A DNA stretch of 64,000 nt from Chitinophaga sp. CF118 (GCF_900112615.1 NZ_FOMK01000001.1:1984001-2048000); one strand, 5' to 3'; positions 46,696 through 56,515 are shown, counted from the stretch's first letter. A program made the numbers and translations. Notes: generated from the sequence alone by a model not told the origin.

Positions 46696-47388
46696 TCAGA
46701 TAATGCGCTCTATACATGTGATGATAGCAGCATGGATATCTGCCACAGATTTCATCTTATTATCTTCGTTATAGCAGGTGATCTTCGTAATAGTATCATC
46801 TGAATCTGCCAGCACTTCATATTCATGCTTTACGGCCAGTTGCAATGAGAAATCTTTTTCATGGATATCTTCTTTTCCGTTGAGATACTTTCTGTCTTCT
46901 CCGGAGCGTCTTTCCGTGAGTGCTTGTTCTGTAAAAGAAAAGGGAACATCCAGATAAAAAGACAGATCTGGCCGTGGAATATTGTTATGCTCATATTCGA
47001 ACATATTGATCCACTCCCTCAGTTCTTTTTTCTCTGCTTCTGTTTTCAGCTTGGCGCACTGAAAAGCTATGTTTGATAATACGTATCTGTCTACCAGCAC
47101 CACATGGCCATTTGCCTGCCAATCATTGATTGTTTGAGCAAATGCTTTCCTGTCTTCTGCAAAGAGCAATGCTACCAGTTGCGGATGCACTTGTTTTACA
47201 TCCCCAAAGTCGCCACGCAGAAATTTTGCGATCAGTTCCCCGAATACGCCTTCCTGGTGCCGGGGAAAATGAACGAATCTTGTTTCAATGCCACGTGCAT
47301 TAAAATATTCTGTGAGTAATGCGATCTGAGTAGACTTACCAGCGCCATCCAGACCTTCAACAGCGATGAATTTGCTTTTTATCTCCAT
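46696..47388 (-). CDS. tmk: Thymidylate kinase
   Basis: This 230-residue P-loop enzyme has EGLDGAGKSTQIALL (residues 11-25), the DRYVLSNIAFQ segment (dTMP binding, DRY) near 95 and a lid region (RRSGEDRKYLNGKED). It makes dTDP from dTMP. The 5' gap leads to a tRNA on the same strand; no terminator lies directly after the stop. Confidence 0.95.
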   Translation of the reverse strand: MEIKSKFIAVEGLDGAGKSTQIALLTEYFNARGIETRFVHFPRHQEGVFGELIAKFLRGDFGDVKQVHPQLVALLFAEDRKAFAQTINDWQANGHVVLVDRYVLSNIAFQCAKLKTEAEKKELREWINMFEYEHNNIPRPDLSFYLDVPFSFTEQALTERRSGEDRKYLNGKEDIHEKDFSLQLAVKHEYEVLADSDDTITKITCYNEDNKMKSVADIHAAIITCIERII

Positions 47389-47425
47389 GTGGGATCAGTT
47401 AAACTGAAAAAGAGGTAACATAAAA

Positions 47426-47455
47426 AAGGCCGTCTCGTTCTTTTGAGACAGCCTT
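47426..47455 (-). terminator. Terminator after the CAU tRNA
   Basis: On the minus strand, AAGGCTGTCTC pairs with GAGACGGCCTT (one mismatch) around an 8-base loop and ends in a run of T. It lies about 13 bases beyond the tRNA 3' end. Confidence 0.7.
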
Positions 47456-47467
47456 CTTAATTTTGTG

Positions 47468-47541
47468 TGGTCCCACCTGGGCATGATCCAGGGACCCCCT
47501 GATTATGAGTCAGGTGCTCTAACCAACTGAGCTATAGGACC
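47468..47541 (-). tRNA. tRNA with anticodon CAT (Met elongator or Ile2)
   Basis: On the minus strand: acceptor GGTCCTA/TGGGACC (one T-G pair), D-stem GCTC/GAGC, anticodon stem CCTGA/TCAGG with loop CTCATAA, T-stem CCTGG/CCAGG. The anticodon CAT reads AUG, or AUA if it carries lysidine; the sequence alone does not decide. The T-loop is ATCATGC, not the usual TTCRANY, so positions 54 and 58 are A and T instead of T and A. Discriminator A; no CCA encoded. Confidence 0.85.
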
Positions 47542-47695
47542 TGTTCTTTGCAGAACAAATATATTGACACTTTCGTGGGTACCCTTTTCAGGGGAGGGCA
47601 AAATTAATTATTTTTTCTTCAATTAACCAACCAATTTATAATTTTTTCTTTCAGACATATAAATTTGTGCTTTCTCATCATAGCAGATATTCATT

Positions 47696-48310
47696 ATGAA
47701 AGGTATTAAGCATATTATTTTCGATCTGGGTGGCGTTATTCTAAACATCAATTACAAGCTTACCTACCAGGCATTTGAAGCATTAGGCGTTAAAGATTTT
47801 ACCAGTCTGTATAACCAGTTTACGTTATCCAGCTTATTTGATGACCTGGAAACCGGTAAGATAGAAAAGGAAGACTTTTTCACCGAGATGAAAAGACATG
47901 CGCCCTCAGGAACGACAGATCAACAGATCACGGATGCCTGGAATGCGATGCTGCTGGACTTCCCTTTACGGCGTTTGCAGATTCTTCAACAACTGCGGCA
48001 GCATTATAGCTTGTACCTGTTAAGCAACACCAATGCTATTCACCTGGAGGCGTTTAATAATATCCTGCAGCAAAGCAGAGGTATTCCATCTCTTGCCGAA
48101 TTTTTTGACAAAACTTATTATTCACACCTGATTGGCCTACGGAAACCGGAAAAGGAAGCGTATCAGCTAGTACTGGAAGAAAATGGGCTAAATCCTTCCG
48201 AAACGTTATTTATTGACGATACGTTGCCAAATATAGAAGGAGCGAAACTGGTAGGACTTGAAACAATTCACCTGCTGCCACCTAAAACTATAGCAGATAT
48301 TTTCAGATAA
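47696..48310 (+). CDS. HAD-superfamily phosphatase (YihX-like)
   Basis: This 204-residue protein has motif I IIFDLGGVILNI (with G for the second Asp), motif II LLSNTNAIH, the Lys in LRKPEKEAY and motif IV LFIDDTLPNIEGA. The size and motif I resemble YihX-type glucose-1-phosphate phosphatases. It hydrolyses a small phosphate ester; the substrate is not certain. It ends three bases before the convergent DUF4834 gene. Confidence 0.88.
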   Translation: MKGIKHIIFDLGGVILNINYKLTYQAFEALGVKDFTSLYNQFTLSSLFDDLETGKIEKEDFFTEMKRHAPSGTTDQQITDAWNAMLLDFPLRRLQILQQLRQHYSLYLLSNTNAIHLEAFNNILQQSRGIPSLAEFFDKTYYSHLIGLRKPEKEAYQLVLEENGLNPSETLFIDDTLPNIEGAKLVGLETIHLLPPKTIADIFR

Positions 48311-48313
48311 TGA

Positions 48314-48562
48314 TTATTTAACCTCCTCGAAATCCAGGTAATCACTGTTATCTGCTTTTTTAGCAGAGGCAGATGCCTGTGGTCTCTGAGCACTGGCAGC
48401 CTGTTGCTGTTGCTGCTCCTGGTATTGCTGGCGCATACGGTCCTGGAGATCCCCCATTTGGCGGCGAACCTGTTTTGTGGACTGGTATACAGGAACGATA
48501 AAATCGAATATCAGCTTGTACAGCAGCCAGAATATGAATGTGTAGAAAATGATCTTAAGCAT
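48314..48562 (-). CDS. DUF4834 family small membrane protein
   Basis: This 82-residue protein has one N-terminal membrane helix (IIFYTFIFWLLYKLIFDFIV), then a Gln-rich charged coil (RMRQQYQEQQQQQAASAQ) and an acidic end (DYLDFEEVK). The pattern matches the DUF4834 family of Bacteroidota; function unknown. Confidence 0.8.
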   Translation of the reverse strand: MLKIIFYTFIFWLLYKLIFDFIVPVYQSTKQVRRQMGDLQDRMRQQYQEQQQQQAASAQRPQASASAKKADNSDYLDFEEVK

Positions 48563-48644
48563 AGAGCAAATGTAGCAGTTAATCAGCTACGAGGGCCGAA
48601 AAACAGGTAGATTTTAAGTTTTCTTTAACAGCGTAATAATATAC

Positions 48645-48692
48645 ATCAATTGCAGACTAACACTCTATATATGAGAATAGTCTGCAATTGAT
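48645..48692 (-). terminator. Hairpin after the TM2-domain gene
   Basis: A perfect 15-bp stem (48645-48659 with 48678-48692) with an 18-base loop lies eight bases after the TM2 gene stop. The T tract on the minus strand is weak. Confidence 0.5.
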
Positions 48693-48699
48693 CATGCCG

Positions 48700-49053
48700 T
48701 TAATATTTTTTAAGCTCCGATAAAGAACTAGCCTCTATTGCCGCTTTTTTATTAAACTCCCAGGTAAGCTTGCGATAGTTAACAGCATCTACAATGGTGC
48801 CTATTAAACAGAAACCCACTGTAAGAAAGTACAGAATACCCATTCCTACCTGTTTTAACAGGAAACGGTGGATCCCAGCTGTTCCGAGCAGTCCAATAAG
48901 GCAGCAGATCAGAATCGTTTGTGGGTCCTGGCGGCGGGACTGATAAAGAGCCAGAAAGCGCAGGGTTGTTTCCTTATCGTAGTTTTTGGTAAGTTCCTGT
49001 AGCCAAAGAAGCTCTTCTTGTTCAATACCTGGCAGTAAGGCAAAATCTGTCAT
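48700..49053 (-). CDS. TM2-domain membrane protein
   Basis: 117 residues from ATG 49053, which forms an ATGA overlap with the stop of the DUF2752 gene (49050-49053). The open frame extends further upstream but covers that gene in another frame and is rejected. Two membrane helices with GLLGTAGIHRFLLKQVGMGIL fit the TM2 domain (G-x-x-G-x-H/D-R-F). Cotranscribed with DUF2752; function unknown. Confidence 0.85.
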   Translation of the reverse strand: MTDFALLPGIEQEELLWLQELTKNYDKETTLRFLALYQSRRQDPQTILICCLIGLLGTAGIHRFLLKQVGMGILYFLTVGFCLIGTIVDAVNYRKLTWEFNKKAAIEASSLSELKKY

Positions 49054-49367
49054 GTGAGGCGTTTTTTTAGTTCTGTGAAAGACTGTATCTGTAATTGTCC
49101 AAGTTGAATTGTTCTGTATAATAAGATGATCACGGCAAATCCACCCAAAGGATGACTTTTCAGGGAAGCCATCCACTGTCCATGGAGGAGATAATTGATA
49201 GAATGCCCCATTCCACACCCCGGACACCAGGGAATTCCGATTTGCTTCAGCAGGCAAAAGCTTTTGTCGTTTGAAGCGTGAGGATCCATAAAATACAACA
49301 ATACTAACGCAGTTGGCCATATGAACAATTCTATATGAAGGTGTTGTATGTATGGTTTAATTTGCAT
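49050..49367 (-). CDS. DUF2752 family membrane protein
   Basis: This 105-residue protein contains IPWCPGCGMGHSINYLLHGQ, the C-P-x-C-G-x-G-R/H motif of DUF2752, and two membrane segments. Many Bacteroidota carry a DUF2752 gene next to a TM2 gene, as here with a four-base overlap. The cysteines suggest a metal or redox role, but none is established. Confidence 0.85.
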   Translation of the reverse strand: MQIKPYIQHLHIELFIWPTALVLLYFMDPHASNDKSFCLLKQIGIPWCPGCGMGHSINYLLHGQWMASLKSHPLGGFAVIILLYRTIQLGQLQIQSFTELKKRLT

Positions 49368-49466
49368 ATTGCTGGAGGGGGCGTGAGTTTATTAAAATCT
49401 TTTCTAATCTTTGAAGCTTGGGGCTTTGGATATATTAAATTATTTAGTACAAGTTAAAGAAATAGT

Positions 49467-49496
49467 TTTTGGATTAAAATAAATTCCTAATTTTGC
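49467..49496 (+). promoter_or_regulatory. Promoter of rimP-nusA-infB
   Basis: TAATTTTG (49489-49496) fits the -7 box; TTTT (49467-49470) 18 bases upstream, or TTTG at 49469-49472, is a weaker -33. The leader to the rimP ATG is about 50 bases. Confidence 0.5.
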
Positions 49497-49517
49497 ATGT
49501 AGGAAAATGATTCAATT

Positions 49518-49551
49518 GAAGGGGACTGGACTGTCCCCTTCTCGTTTTTTT
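49518..49551 (+). terminator. Intrinsic terminator in the rimP-nusA-infB leader (candidate attenuator)
   Basis: A 9-bp GC-rich stem (49518-49526 with 49533-49541) with a 6-base loop is followed by seven T (49545-49551), and the rimP ATG begins three bases on, at 49554. No gene lies upstream on this strand, so it can only act on the operon's own transcript. Confidence 0.7.
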
Positions 49552-49553
49552 AT

Positions 49554-50018
49554 ATGGCAAACGAACATGTTTTAATAAACATCCGGGATCTGGCAGCAGA
49601 GATGCTGGCCCCTTACCCGGAATATTTTGTGGTAGACGTGCGGATTAAACCCACTAATAATATCAAGCTTTTTGTAGATGGTGACAATGGTGTGCCTGTG
49701 GAGAAGCTTGTAGCCTTCAATCGCAATTTATACCCCAGACTGGAAGGTGCAAACCTTTTTCCTGACAATGATTTCTCCCTGGAAGTTTCTTCTCCCGGAT
49801 TAGATGAGCCACTTAAACTCAACCGTCAGTATCTCAAAAATATTGGCAGGAAAGTAGCTGTGACTCTACTGGACGGCACTGAAAAGGAGGGTCAGCTGCT
49901 GGCAGCTACAGAGGAGAAGATCACTATTGAAGAAACAGTGGGTAAGAAGAAAGAAAAAATAACAACGGAAATTAATTTAAGCGAAATAAAGCACACTATG
50001 GTGTGCATCGTGTTTTAA
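49554..50018 (+). CDS. rimP: Ribosome maturation factor RimP
   Basis: This 154-residue protein has the RimP two-domain pattern: YFVVDVRIKPTNNIKLFVDG and DFSLEVSSPGLDEPL in the N-terminal domain. It helps assemble the 30S subunit. It starts the classical rimP-nusA-infB order, 22 bases before nusA, behind a leader terminator. Confidence 0.95.
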   Translation: MANEHVLINIRDLAAEMLAPYPEYFVVDVRIKPTNNIKLFVDGDNGVPVEKLVAFNRNLYPRLEGANLFPDNDFSLEVSSPGLDEPLKLNRQYLKNIGRKVAVTLLDGTEKEGQLLAATEEKITIEETVGKKKEKITTEINLSEIKHTMVCIVF

Positions 50019-50040
50019 AATATAATAATATAATCGAAAC

Positions 50041-51294
50041 ATGGCAAGTATTAACCTGATTGAGTCATTCACGGAGTTTAAGGAGGCGGAGAACATTGAC
50101 CGCCCTACCTTGATGAAGGTATTGGAAGATGTGTTTAAAACGCTTCTTCGTAAGAAGTATGGCTCTGATGAGAATTTTGACGTGATTGTAAATACTGAGA
50201 AGGGTGATCTGGAAATTTTACGCCGCAGGACAATTGTGACTGATGGAGAAGTAGAAGATGATAATGCCCAGATTGCTTATTCTGAAGCCATTTTAGTAGA
50301 ACCAGATTACCAGGTAGGTGAAGATCTGTACGAAGAAGTGGAAATCCAGGATTTTGGTCGCAGGGCCATACTGGCTGCTAAGCAAACACTTTCTGCCCGT
50401 ATTGGTGATCTGAAAAAGAACATTCTGGTTAAGAAATACGCAGATAGAGTAGGTGAAATTGTAACCGGTGAAGTTTATCAGGTATGGAAAAAAGAAGTTT
50501 TATTGCTTGATGATGAAAGGAATGAGTTAATTTTACCTAAATCTGAACAAATTCCTACCGATTATTTCAAGAAAGGGGAAAATGTAAGGGCTGTAGTGAA
50601 GAAAGTGGAAATGAAAAATAACGCACCACTAATCATCCTCTCCCGCACCCATCCTACCTTCCTGGCGAAATTGCTGGAAATTGAGGTTCCCGAGATCTTT
50701 GACGGCCTTATTGTAATTAAGAAAATCGTACGCGAACCCGGAGAAAGAGCCAAAGTGGCTGTAGAATCCTATGATGACCGCATAGACCCTGTAGGTGCCT
50801 GTGTTGGTATGAAAGGAAGCCGCATCCATGGTATTGTTCGTGAGCTGCGCAACGAGAACATAGATATCATCAATTACACTGCTAACATTCAACTGCTGAT
50901 ACAGCGCGCACTGACGCCTGCAAGAATTAGCCGTATGGAAGTGGATAATGAGAATAAATATGCTTCTGTTTACCTTAAGGCAGACCAGGTATCCCTGGCT
51001 ATCGGTAAAAAAGGTGTAAATATTAAACTGGCCTGCGAATTGACAGGATATGAAATAGATGTGTTCCGCGATGAAGAACAGGAACAAACAGAATTTGATA
51101 TTGACCTGGAAGAATTCTCTGACGAAATTGAAGAGTGGGTGCTGGATGAACTTAAACGCATTGGTTGTGATACTGCGCGTAGTGTGCTGGACCTGACAGT
51201 AGAAGAACTGGTTCGCCGTTCTGATCTGGAAGAAGAAACAGTAAAAGATATTAGAAGAATATTACAGGAAGAATTTGATAAGGATAAAGAGTAA
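50041..51294 (+). CDS. nusA: Transcription termination/antitermination factor NusA
   Basis: This 417-residue protein has the NusA N-terminal domain, an S1 domain (GEIVTGEVYQVWKKEV, near residue 140), two KH domains (SYDDRIDPVGACVGMKGSRI and SLAIGKKGVNIKLA) and a C-terminal helical repeat. It binds RNA polymerase and RNA hairpins. As a member of an operon with a leader terminator, it could control its own synthesis. Confidence 0.97.
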   Translation: MASINLIESFTEFKEAENIDRPTLMKVLEDVFKTLLRKKYGSDENFDVIVNTEKGDLEILRRRTIVTDGEVEDDNAQIAYSEAILVEPDYQVGEDLYEEVEIQDFGRRAILAAKQTLSARIGDLKKNILVKKYADRVGEIVTGEVYQVWKKEVLLLDDERNELILPKSEQIPTDYFKKGENVRAVVKKVEMKNNAPLIILSRTHPTFLAKLLEIEVPEIFDGLIVIKKIVREPGERAKVAVESYDDRIDPVGACVGMKGSRIHGIVRELRNENIDIINYTANIQLLIQRALTPARISRMEVDNENKYASVYLKADQVSLAIGKKGVNIKLACELTGYEIDVFRDEEQEQTEFDIDLEEFSDEIEEWVLDELKRIGCDTARSVLDLTVEELVRRSDLEEETVKDIRRILQEEFDKDKE

Positions 51295-51377
51295 GGCCAC
51301 ACCGCAACTTCCCCAGGATGTGGGCTTACTTGACAGGAAATATTTTTTAGTTATTGTTAATTGTTAAAAAACGGAGT

Positions 51378-51393
51378 CCCGTTAGCTAACGGG
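51378..51393. repeat. Perfect palindrome before infB
   Basis: CCCGTTAGCTAACGGG (51378-51393) is a perfect 16-bp palindrome in the nusA-infB gap, 28 bases before the infB ATG. In RNA it folds only into a short stem with no real loop. It may be a protein site or only chance. Confidence 0.4.
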
Positions 51394-51420
51394 AAAAATG
51401 GGGAGGCCCGAGATTACAAT

Positions 51421-54400
51421 ATGCCTGAAGTAACAAACAACACGCCACGATTGCTGGCTGCAGCCAAGGAGTTCAATATTGGTAAGGAAACACTGATAGA
51501 TTTCCTTGCTAATAAAGGCTATGATATGGGGGGCTTTGGTTCACCCAACGCACGCCTGACTTCTCAGATGTATGTAGCCCTGCAATCTGAATTCCAACAG
51601 GATAAGGCTAATAAACGCAAAAGCGATCAGATAGCCCTGCCTAAAGGAAGCGTGTTAGATGCAATGAAGAAGAAAGAGAAGGAAGAAGCAGAGGCAGCAG
51701 CAGCCAAAAAGAAGGAAACGGAGCCCACATCCCCGGCAGCAGTGGAACCAAAACCCGAACTCAAACCAGAACCAAAGCCCGAGCCTAAAGCAGAGCCAAA
51801 ACCCGAACCAAAACCGGAGCCTAAGCCTGAACCAAAGCCCGAGCCTAAACCTGAACCAGTTGTGGCAGCGGTAGTACCTCCTGTGAAAGCAGAAGAGGTA
51901 AAGAAAGAACCACCTGCTCCTCAACCACCTGTTGTTGAAAAAGCCCCTATCGTTCCATCACAACCGGAAGCCCAGGCTCCCGAAGTGATCAAGACGGATG
52001 CTCCCAGAATCAATGGCCCCAAAGTGGTTGCCACAATTGACCTGGATGCGCTTAACAAGCACAAAAAACCTCCTCCTCCGGTTGCCAAAAAGCAGGAACA
52101 GGAAGAAAAACCGGTTGCCAAACAACCGGAACCACCTGTAACTCCTGTGGCTCCAATAGCCCCTGTTGCTCCTGTAGCACCCGTGGCAAAAGAAAAAGAA
52201 CCTGTTAAGGAACCCGTTGTGCAAGCGCAACCTCCTGTACAACAACAACGCCCGGTAGAAGCAGTGAAACCTGCAGAACCGGAAGTGAAACCTGTACAGC
52301 CCATACAGACAGAAAAAGTTATTGCACCTGCTGCAGAAAAACCAGCCGTTAAAGCTGCGGAAGAGAAGCAGGCGCCGGTAGCTGAGAAAACAGCCATCGC
52401 TCAGGATAAAACAAAAGAACCGGTAGCAGCGAAAGAACCCGCACAAAAACCGGCCGCAAAGCATATGGAGGAAGTTGCAGCAGCAATTGCATCAGACCAA
52501 GATGATAATGGCGGTAATGCCGTTATTGAAAACATACAGGCAGAAAAGCTTACCGGACCCAAAGTCATCGGTAAGATTGAGCTGCCGGTACATACCGACA
52601 GACATCCCCGCGAAAATAAAGGGAATAACAATTTCAATCGCGGCGGTGGCGGTAACAACAATAATAATGACCGCGATGATAAACGCAAACGCAAGCGTAT
52701 CATCGTAGAAAAGAAACCAGAACCTATCCAGCCAAACGAGGGTGGTGCTGGTCATACCGGTCATAAAGGCGGTCATGAAGGTGGTGGTAACCGTGGTCCG
52801 GGTAACCGTGACTTTAACAGGGACCACAACAGAGCTGCCGGCGCTGGTGGAAACCGCGGAGGTGGTGATGCTAACAGCAACAAACCTGCCGGACCAAGCA
52901 GACCACATGCTGCACCGAATCGTGAAAACAGACCAGGTGGCAACAGACCAGGTGGACCAGGCGGCCATCAAGGTGGTGGCGGCAGACCAGGTGGACCAGG
53001 CGGTAACAGATCTGGTGGTGGACCAGGTGGTAACAGACCAGGTGGATTTGGTAACAGACCAACCACAGGTAGTACTTACGGTGGTAACCGCGACAGAAGG
53101 CCTGAGGATAAAGAAATCGATAAGAACGAAATCCAGAATAAGATCAAGGAAACCATGGCCAAAATGAGTGGTGGGGGTAACCGTGGTAAAAATACTAAAG
53201 CCAAACAACGCCGTGAAAAACGTCATGAGCTCGCAGAGCAAATGGCTAATCAGGGTGCTGATGGCAACAAACTCCAGGTTACAGAATTCGTTTCTGTAAG
53301 TGAACTGGCCAATCTGATGGATGTAAGCTTCGCAGAAGTAATCTCCAAATGTATGGGCCTCGGTATCATGGTATCTATTAATCAACGCCTTGATGCGGAA
53401 GTAATAGAACTGGTTGCCGGTGAGTTTGGATACGAAGTAGAATTCATTGGTGTGGATGATGCCGATGATATAGATGAAGAGGAAATAGTTGATAATGAGG
53501 AAGATCTCATACCAAGAGCACCTATTGTGACCATCATGGGTCACGTAGACCATGGTAAAACCTCCTTGCTCGATTATATCCGTAGCGCAAATGTGGTATC
53601 CGGTGAGGCCGGGGGTATTACCCAGCACATTGGTGCTTACCAGGTAACTACCGCTACAGGAAAACGTGTCACCTTCCTGGATACTCCAGGTCACGAAGCG
53701 TTTACAGCGATGCGTGCCCGTGGTGCCAAAGTAGCGGATATCGCCATTATCGTAGTAGCTGCGGATGATGCAATCATGCCACAGACAAAAGAAGCGATCT
53801 CTCACTCACAGGCAGCAGGTCTGCCAATGGTATTCGCCATCAACAAGATTGATAAGGAAGGCGCTAATCCTGAAAAGATCAAAGAACAGCTGGCTGGTAT
53901 GAACCTGCTGGTGGAAGACTGGGGTGGTAAATACCAGAGCCAGGAAATTTCTGCCAAGAGCGGTTTAAACATAGATATCCTGCTGGAAAAAATATTGTTG
54001 GAAGCTGAGTTACTTGAACTGAAAGCAAACCCAAACAGGGAAGCTTCCGGTAGCGTAATTGAAGCATCACTGGATAAAGGACGTGGTTATGTAGCCACTC
54101 TGCTGGTTCAGGCAGGTACCCTCCACCAGGGAGATACCATCGCCTCCGGCTCTCACTTCGGTAAGATCAAAGCAATGTTCAATGAACGCGGTCAGCGTGT
54201 TGAATCGGCAGGACCTTCAGCACCTGTACAGGTACTGGGTCTGAACGGTGCTCCTCAGGCTGGTGAAAAGTTCAGGATGTTTGAAGACGAATCAGAAGCG
54301 AAAGAAATGGCTACCCGCCGTGCACAGATTATCCGTGAACAGGGTATCCGTACCAAGAAACACATTACGCTGGATGAAATCGGACGCCGTCTTGCTCTGG

Positions 54401-55017
54401 GTAACTTTAAACAGCTGAACCTGATCATCAAGGGTGACTTTGATGGTTCTGTAGAAGCATTGAGTGACTCCCTGCAGAAACTGTCTGCTGAAGAAATCGT
54501 GGTGAGCGTTGTACACAAGGCAGTTGGTCAGATCACAGAATCCGACGTATTGCTGGCTACCGCTTCAGATGCGATCATCATCGGCTTCCAGGTACGTCCT
54601 TCTTCTCAGGCCTCCAAACTGGCAGAGAAAGAGAACATCGAGATCCGTACTTACTCCATCATCTACGACGCTATCGACGAACTGAAGAGCGCAATGGAAG
54701 GTATGCTTGAACCGAAGATCGAGAAGAAAGTTATCGCTAACGTAGAAGTTCGCGAAACCTACCGCTTCGACAAGGTTACCGTTGCTGGTTGCTTCGTACT
54801 GGATGGTAAGATTGCCCGTAACAACCGTGTAAATCTGGTACGTGATGGTATCGTAATCTACACAGGCGATCTGGGCTCTCTGAAACGCTACAAGGAAGAT
54901 GTGAAAGAAGTTGCATCCAACATGGAATGCGGTCTGAGCATCAGGAACTACAGCGACCTCCACGTAGGCGATATCGTTGAAGCATTCGAAGAAGTAGAAG
55001 TAAAGAGAACACTGTAA
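51421..55017 (+). CDS. infB: Translation initiation factor IF-2
   Basis: 1198 residues from ATG 51421 (an in-frame TTG at 51361 is rejected because [20 protein letters not shown] is the usual N-terminus). Residues ~110-620 are low complexity: PEPK repeats, Pro/Val/Ala and then Gly/Asn/Arg repeats. The G domain follows: GHVDHGKTS (about 706), DTPGHE (about 755), NKID (about 807), and then the C-terminal fMet-tRNA-binding domains. It brings initiator tRNA to the ribosome. The N-terminal extension is far longer than in most bacteria. Confidence 0.97.
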   Translation: MPEVTNNTPRLLAAAKEFNIGKETLIDFLANKGYDMGGFGSPNARLTSQMYVALQSEFQQDKANKRKSDQIALPKGSVLDAMKKKEKEEAEAAAAKKKETEPTSPAAVEPKPELKPEPKPEPKAEPKPEPKPEPKPEPKPEPKPEPVVAAVVPPVKAEEVKKEPPAPQPPVVEKAPIVPSQPEAQAPEVIKTDAPRINGPKVVATIDLDALNKHKKPPPPVAKKQEQEEKPVAKQPEPPVTPVAPIAPVAPVAPVAKEKEPVKEPVVQAQPPVQQQRPVEAVKPAEPEVKPVQPIQTEKVIAPAAEKPAVKAAEEKQAPVAEKTAIAQDKTKEPVAAKEPAQKPAAKHMEEVAAAIASDQDDNGGNAVIENIQAEKLTGPKVIGKIELPVHTDRHPRENKGNNNFNRGGGGNNNNNDRDDKRKRKRIIVEKKPEPIQPNEGGAGHTGHKGGHEGGGNRGPGNRDFNRDHNRAAGAGGNRGGGDANSNKPAGPSRPHAAPNRENRPGGNRPGGPGGHQGGGGRPGGPGGNRSGGGPGGNRPGGFGNRPTTGSTYGGNRDRRPEDKEIDKNEIQNKIKETMAKMSGGGNRGKNTKAKQRREKRHELAEQMANQGADGNKLQVTEFVSVSELANLMDVSFAEVISKCMGLGIMVSINQRLDAEVIELVAGEFGYEVEFIGVDDADDIDEEEIVDNEEDLIPRAPIVTIMGHVDHGKTSLLDYIRSANVVSGEAGGITQHIGAYQVTTATGKRVTFLDTPGHEAFTAMRARGAKVADIAIIVVAADDAIMPQTKEAISHSQAAGLPMVFAINKIDKEGANPEKIKEQLAGMNLLVEDWGGKYQSQEISAKSGLNIDILLEKILLEAELLELKANPNREASGSVIEASLDKGRGYVATLLVQAGTLHQGDTIASGSHFGKIKAMFNERGQRVESAGPSAPVQVLGLNGAPQAGEKFRMFEDESEAKEMATRRAQIIREQGIRTKKHITLDEIGRRLALGNFKQLNLIIKGDFDGSVEALSDSLQKLSAEEIVVSVVHKAVGQITESDVLLATASDAIIIGFQVRPSSQASKLAEKENIEIRTYSIIYDAIDELKSAMEGMLEPKIEKKVIANVEVRETYRFDKVTVAGCFVLDGKIARNNRVNLVRDGIVIYTGDLGSLKRYKEDVKEVASNMECGLSIRNYSDLHVGDIVEAFEEVEVKRTL
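51754..51860 (+). repeat. PEPK-type tandem repeat in infB
   Basis: Near-exact 6- to 12-base units encode repeating Lys-Pro-Glu-Pro ([13 protein letters not shown]). They are in frame within infB and probably vary in number between strains. Confidence 0.7.
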
Positions 55018-55040
55018 AACAGCATAAACTTTTGTTAAAA

Positions 55041-55071
55041 AAATAAGCCGCTATTACGCGGCTTATTTTTT
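55041..55071 (+). terminator. Terminator after infB
   Basis: A perfect 11-bp stem (55041-55051 with 55058-55068) with a 6-base loop is followed by a T tract. It lies about 25 bases after the infB stop. Confidence 0.85.
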
Positions 55072-55105
55072 GGTTACTTTTGAAATTCACTGCACTAGAG
55101 TTATT

Positions 55106-56494
55106 ATGAATAAAATATTGGCAATTTCTGCTGGCGCATTACTGCTTTCTCAGGTAGTTACTGCACAAGCTCCGCAGAAGAAAATGGTGGCGGACAAAAT
55201 AGCTGCCATAGTAGGGGACAAAATCGTGTTAAGATCAGATGTGGAAGGGGAAATGGTAAACCTGCAACGTAATACTCCCGATAATACTATACCTCCCAAT
55301 GCCTCCTGCCTGATCATGGAACAGATTATTGCGCAGAAAGTAATGGTTATGCAGGCAGAACGGGATAGTTTGCCCGTTAGCGATGCAGACGTAGACGGTC
55401 AGATAGAAAACCGTATCCGCTATTTCGAAGAGCTGTACGGTACCCGTGAGAAAATGAAAGAAGTAACCGGGTATTCTATTTACCAGCTGCGTGAACGTTT
55501 CCGTCAGCCTATCAAAGAAGGGCTGCTGGCAAAAGCAATGCAGGATAAAATTACCGGAACGGTAAAAGTGACTCCCTCCGAAGTAAAGAAATACTTCGAT
55601 GGAATTCCTCCTGATAGCCTTCACTTCTACGAATCAGAACTGGAAATAGGTCAGCTCATCCTCCTCCCTAAGGCTACCCACGAAATGGAGCAATATTCCA
55701 TCAGCCGCCTCATGGATTTCAAAAAACAGGTACAGGATAAGACCAACGACTTTAGCAGACTGGCCATCTTATACTCAGAAGACCCAGGTGCTAAGGAAAA
55801 TAAGGGTGTATATATCCTGAACCGGAACGATAAGCAATGGGACGCAGACTTTCTCGCGGCTTCATTCCGTCTGAAAGAAAATGAGATCTCCAATCCCATA
55901 AAAACGCAGTTCGGCTACCACCTGATTCAATGTATTAAACGTCAGGGAGATAACGTAACTATTCAGCATATTCTGCTTAAACCCAATATTACCCGCTCGG
56001 ATATTACCCAGGCAATGAACAAACTGGATACTATCCGTGCCAATGTGATGTCTAACAAGTACACCTTTGCAGAAGCGGTTACCAAATACAGCGATGCACC
56101 CATGGCGAAGTTTGATGGAGGTATGCTGCAAAACAAAATGAATGGTAGTACACTAATCACTATCGATCAGCTGGATGACCCTTCTGAAAGAAACATCGTA
56201 TTGATGCTGGACTCCCTGAAACCAGGCGGATTATCCAAACCTGTTCAATATACAGACGAAAAAGGTAACCTGGGTTGTCGCCTTATTTTCCTGAAAACAC
56301 GTACCCAGCCTCACCGTGAGAATATGACAGATGATTATGCCCGTATTCAGCAACGTACCCTGCAGATCAAACAGGAAGAGTCGCGCGACAAATGGTTGAA
56401 GGAAAAGATCCCCACTTATTACATTCATGTGGATGATGAATTCAAACAGTGCAACCATATCGCCAAATGGATGGAGAGCATAGCAAAACAATAA
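55106..56494 (+). CDS. SurA-like periplasmic peptidyl-prolyl isomerase
   Basis: 462 residues from ATG 55106 with a signal peptide (NKILAISAGALLLSQVVTAQ); an ATG 12 codons earlier would break it. A SurA N-domain opens with VADKIAAIVGDKIVLRSDVE, then two parvulin-type domains follow (about 180-290 and 290-400, with DPGAKENKGVYILNRNDKQW and AEAVTKYSDAPMAKFDGGML). It helps outer-membrane proteins fold in the periplasm. It is downstream of the infB terminator and ends at its own. Confidence 0.88.
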   Translation: MNKILAISAGALLLSQVVTAQAPQKKMVADKIAAIVGDKIVLRSDVEGEMVNLQRNTPDNTIPPNASCLIMEQIIAQKVMVMQAERDSLPVSDADVDGQIENRIRYFEELYGTREKMKEVTGYSIYQLRERFRQPIKEGLLAKAMQDKITGTVKVTPSEVKKYFDGIPPDSLHFYESELEIGQLILLPKATHEMEQYSISRLMDFKKQVQDKTNDFSRLAILYSEDPGAKENKGVYILNRNDKQWDADFLAASFRLKENEISNPIKTQFGYHLIQCIKRQGDNVTIQHILLKPNITRSDITQAMNKLDTIRANVMSNKYTFAEAVTKYSDAPMAKFDGGMLQNKMNGSTLITIDQLDDPSERNIVLMLDSLKPGGLSKPVQYTDEKGNLGCRLIFLKTRTQPHRENMTDDYARIQQRTLQIKQEESRDKWLKEKIPTYYIHVDDEFKQCNHIAKWMESIAKQ

Positions 56495-56515
56495 AACATA
56501 AGTTCATATATAATT

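Noticed and set aside
48700..49320. Longer 206-codon version of the TM2 gene
   Set aside because: The extension covers DUF2752 in another frame; the ATGA overlap at 49050-49053 gives the natural start.
51754..51860. CRISPR-like or mobile tandem repeat
   Set aside because: The units are in-frame coding repeats (Lys-Pro-Glu-Pro) without spacers.
52492..53805. 437-codon open frame antisense to infB
   Set aside because: It arises from the low-complexity repeats of infB and shows no independent signals.
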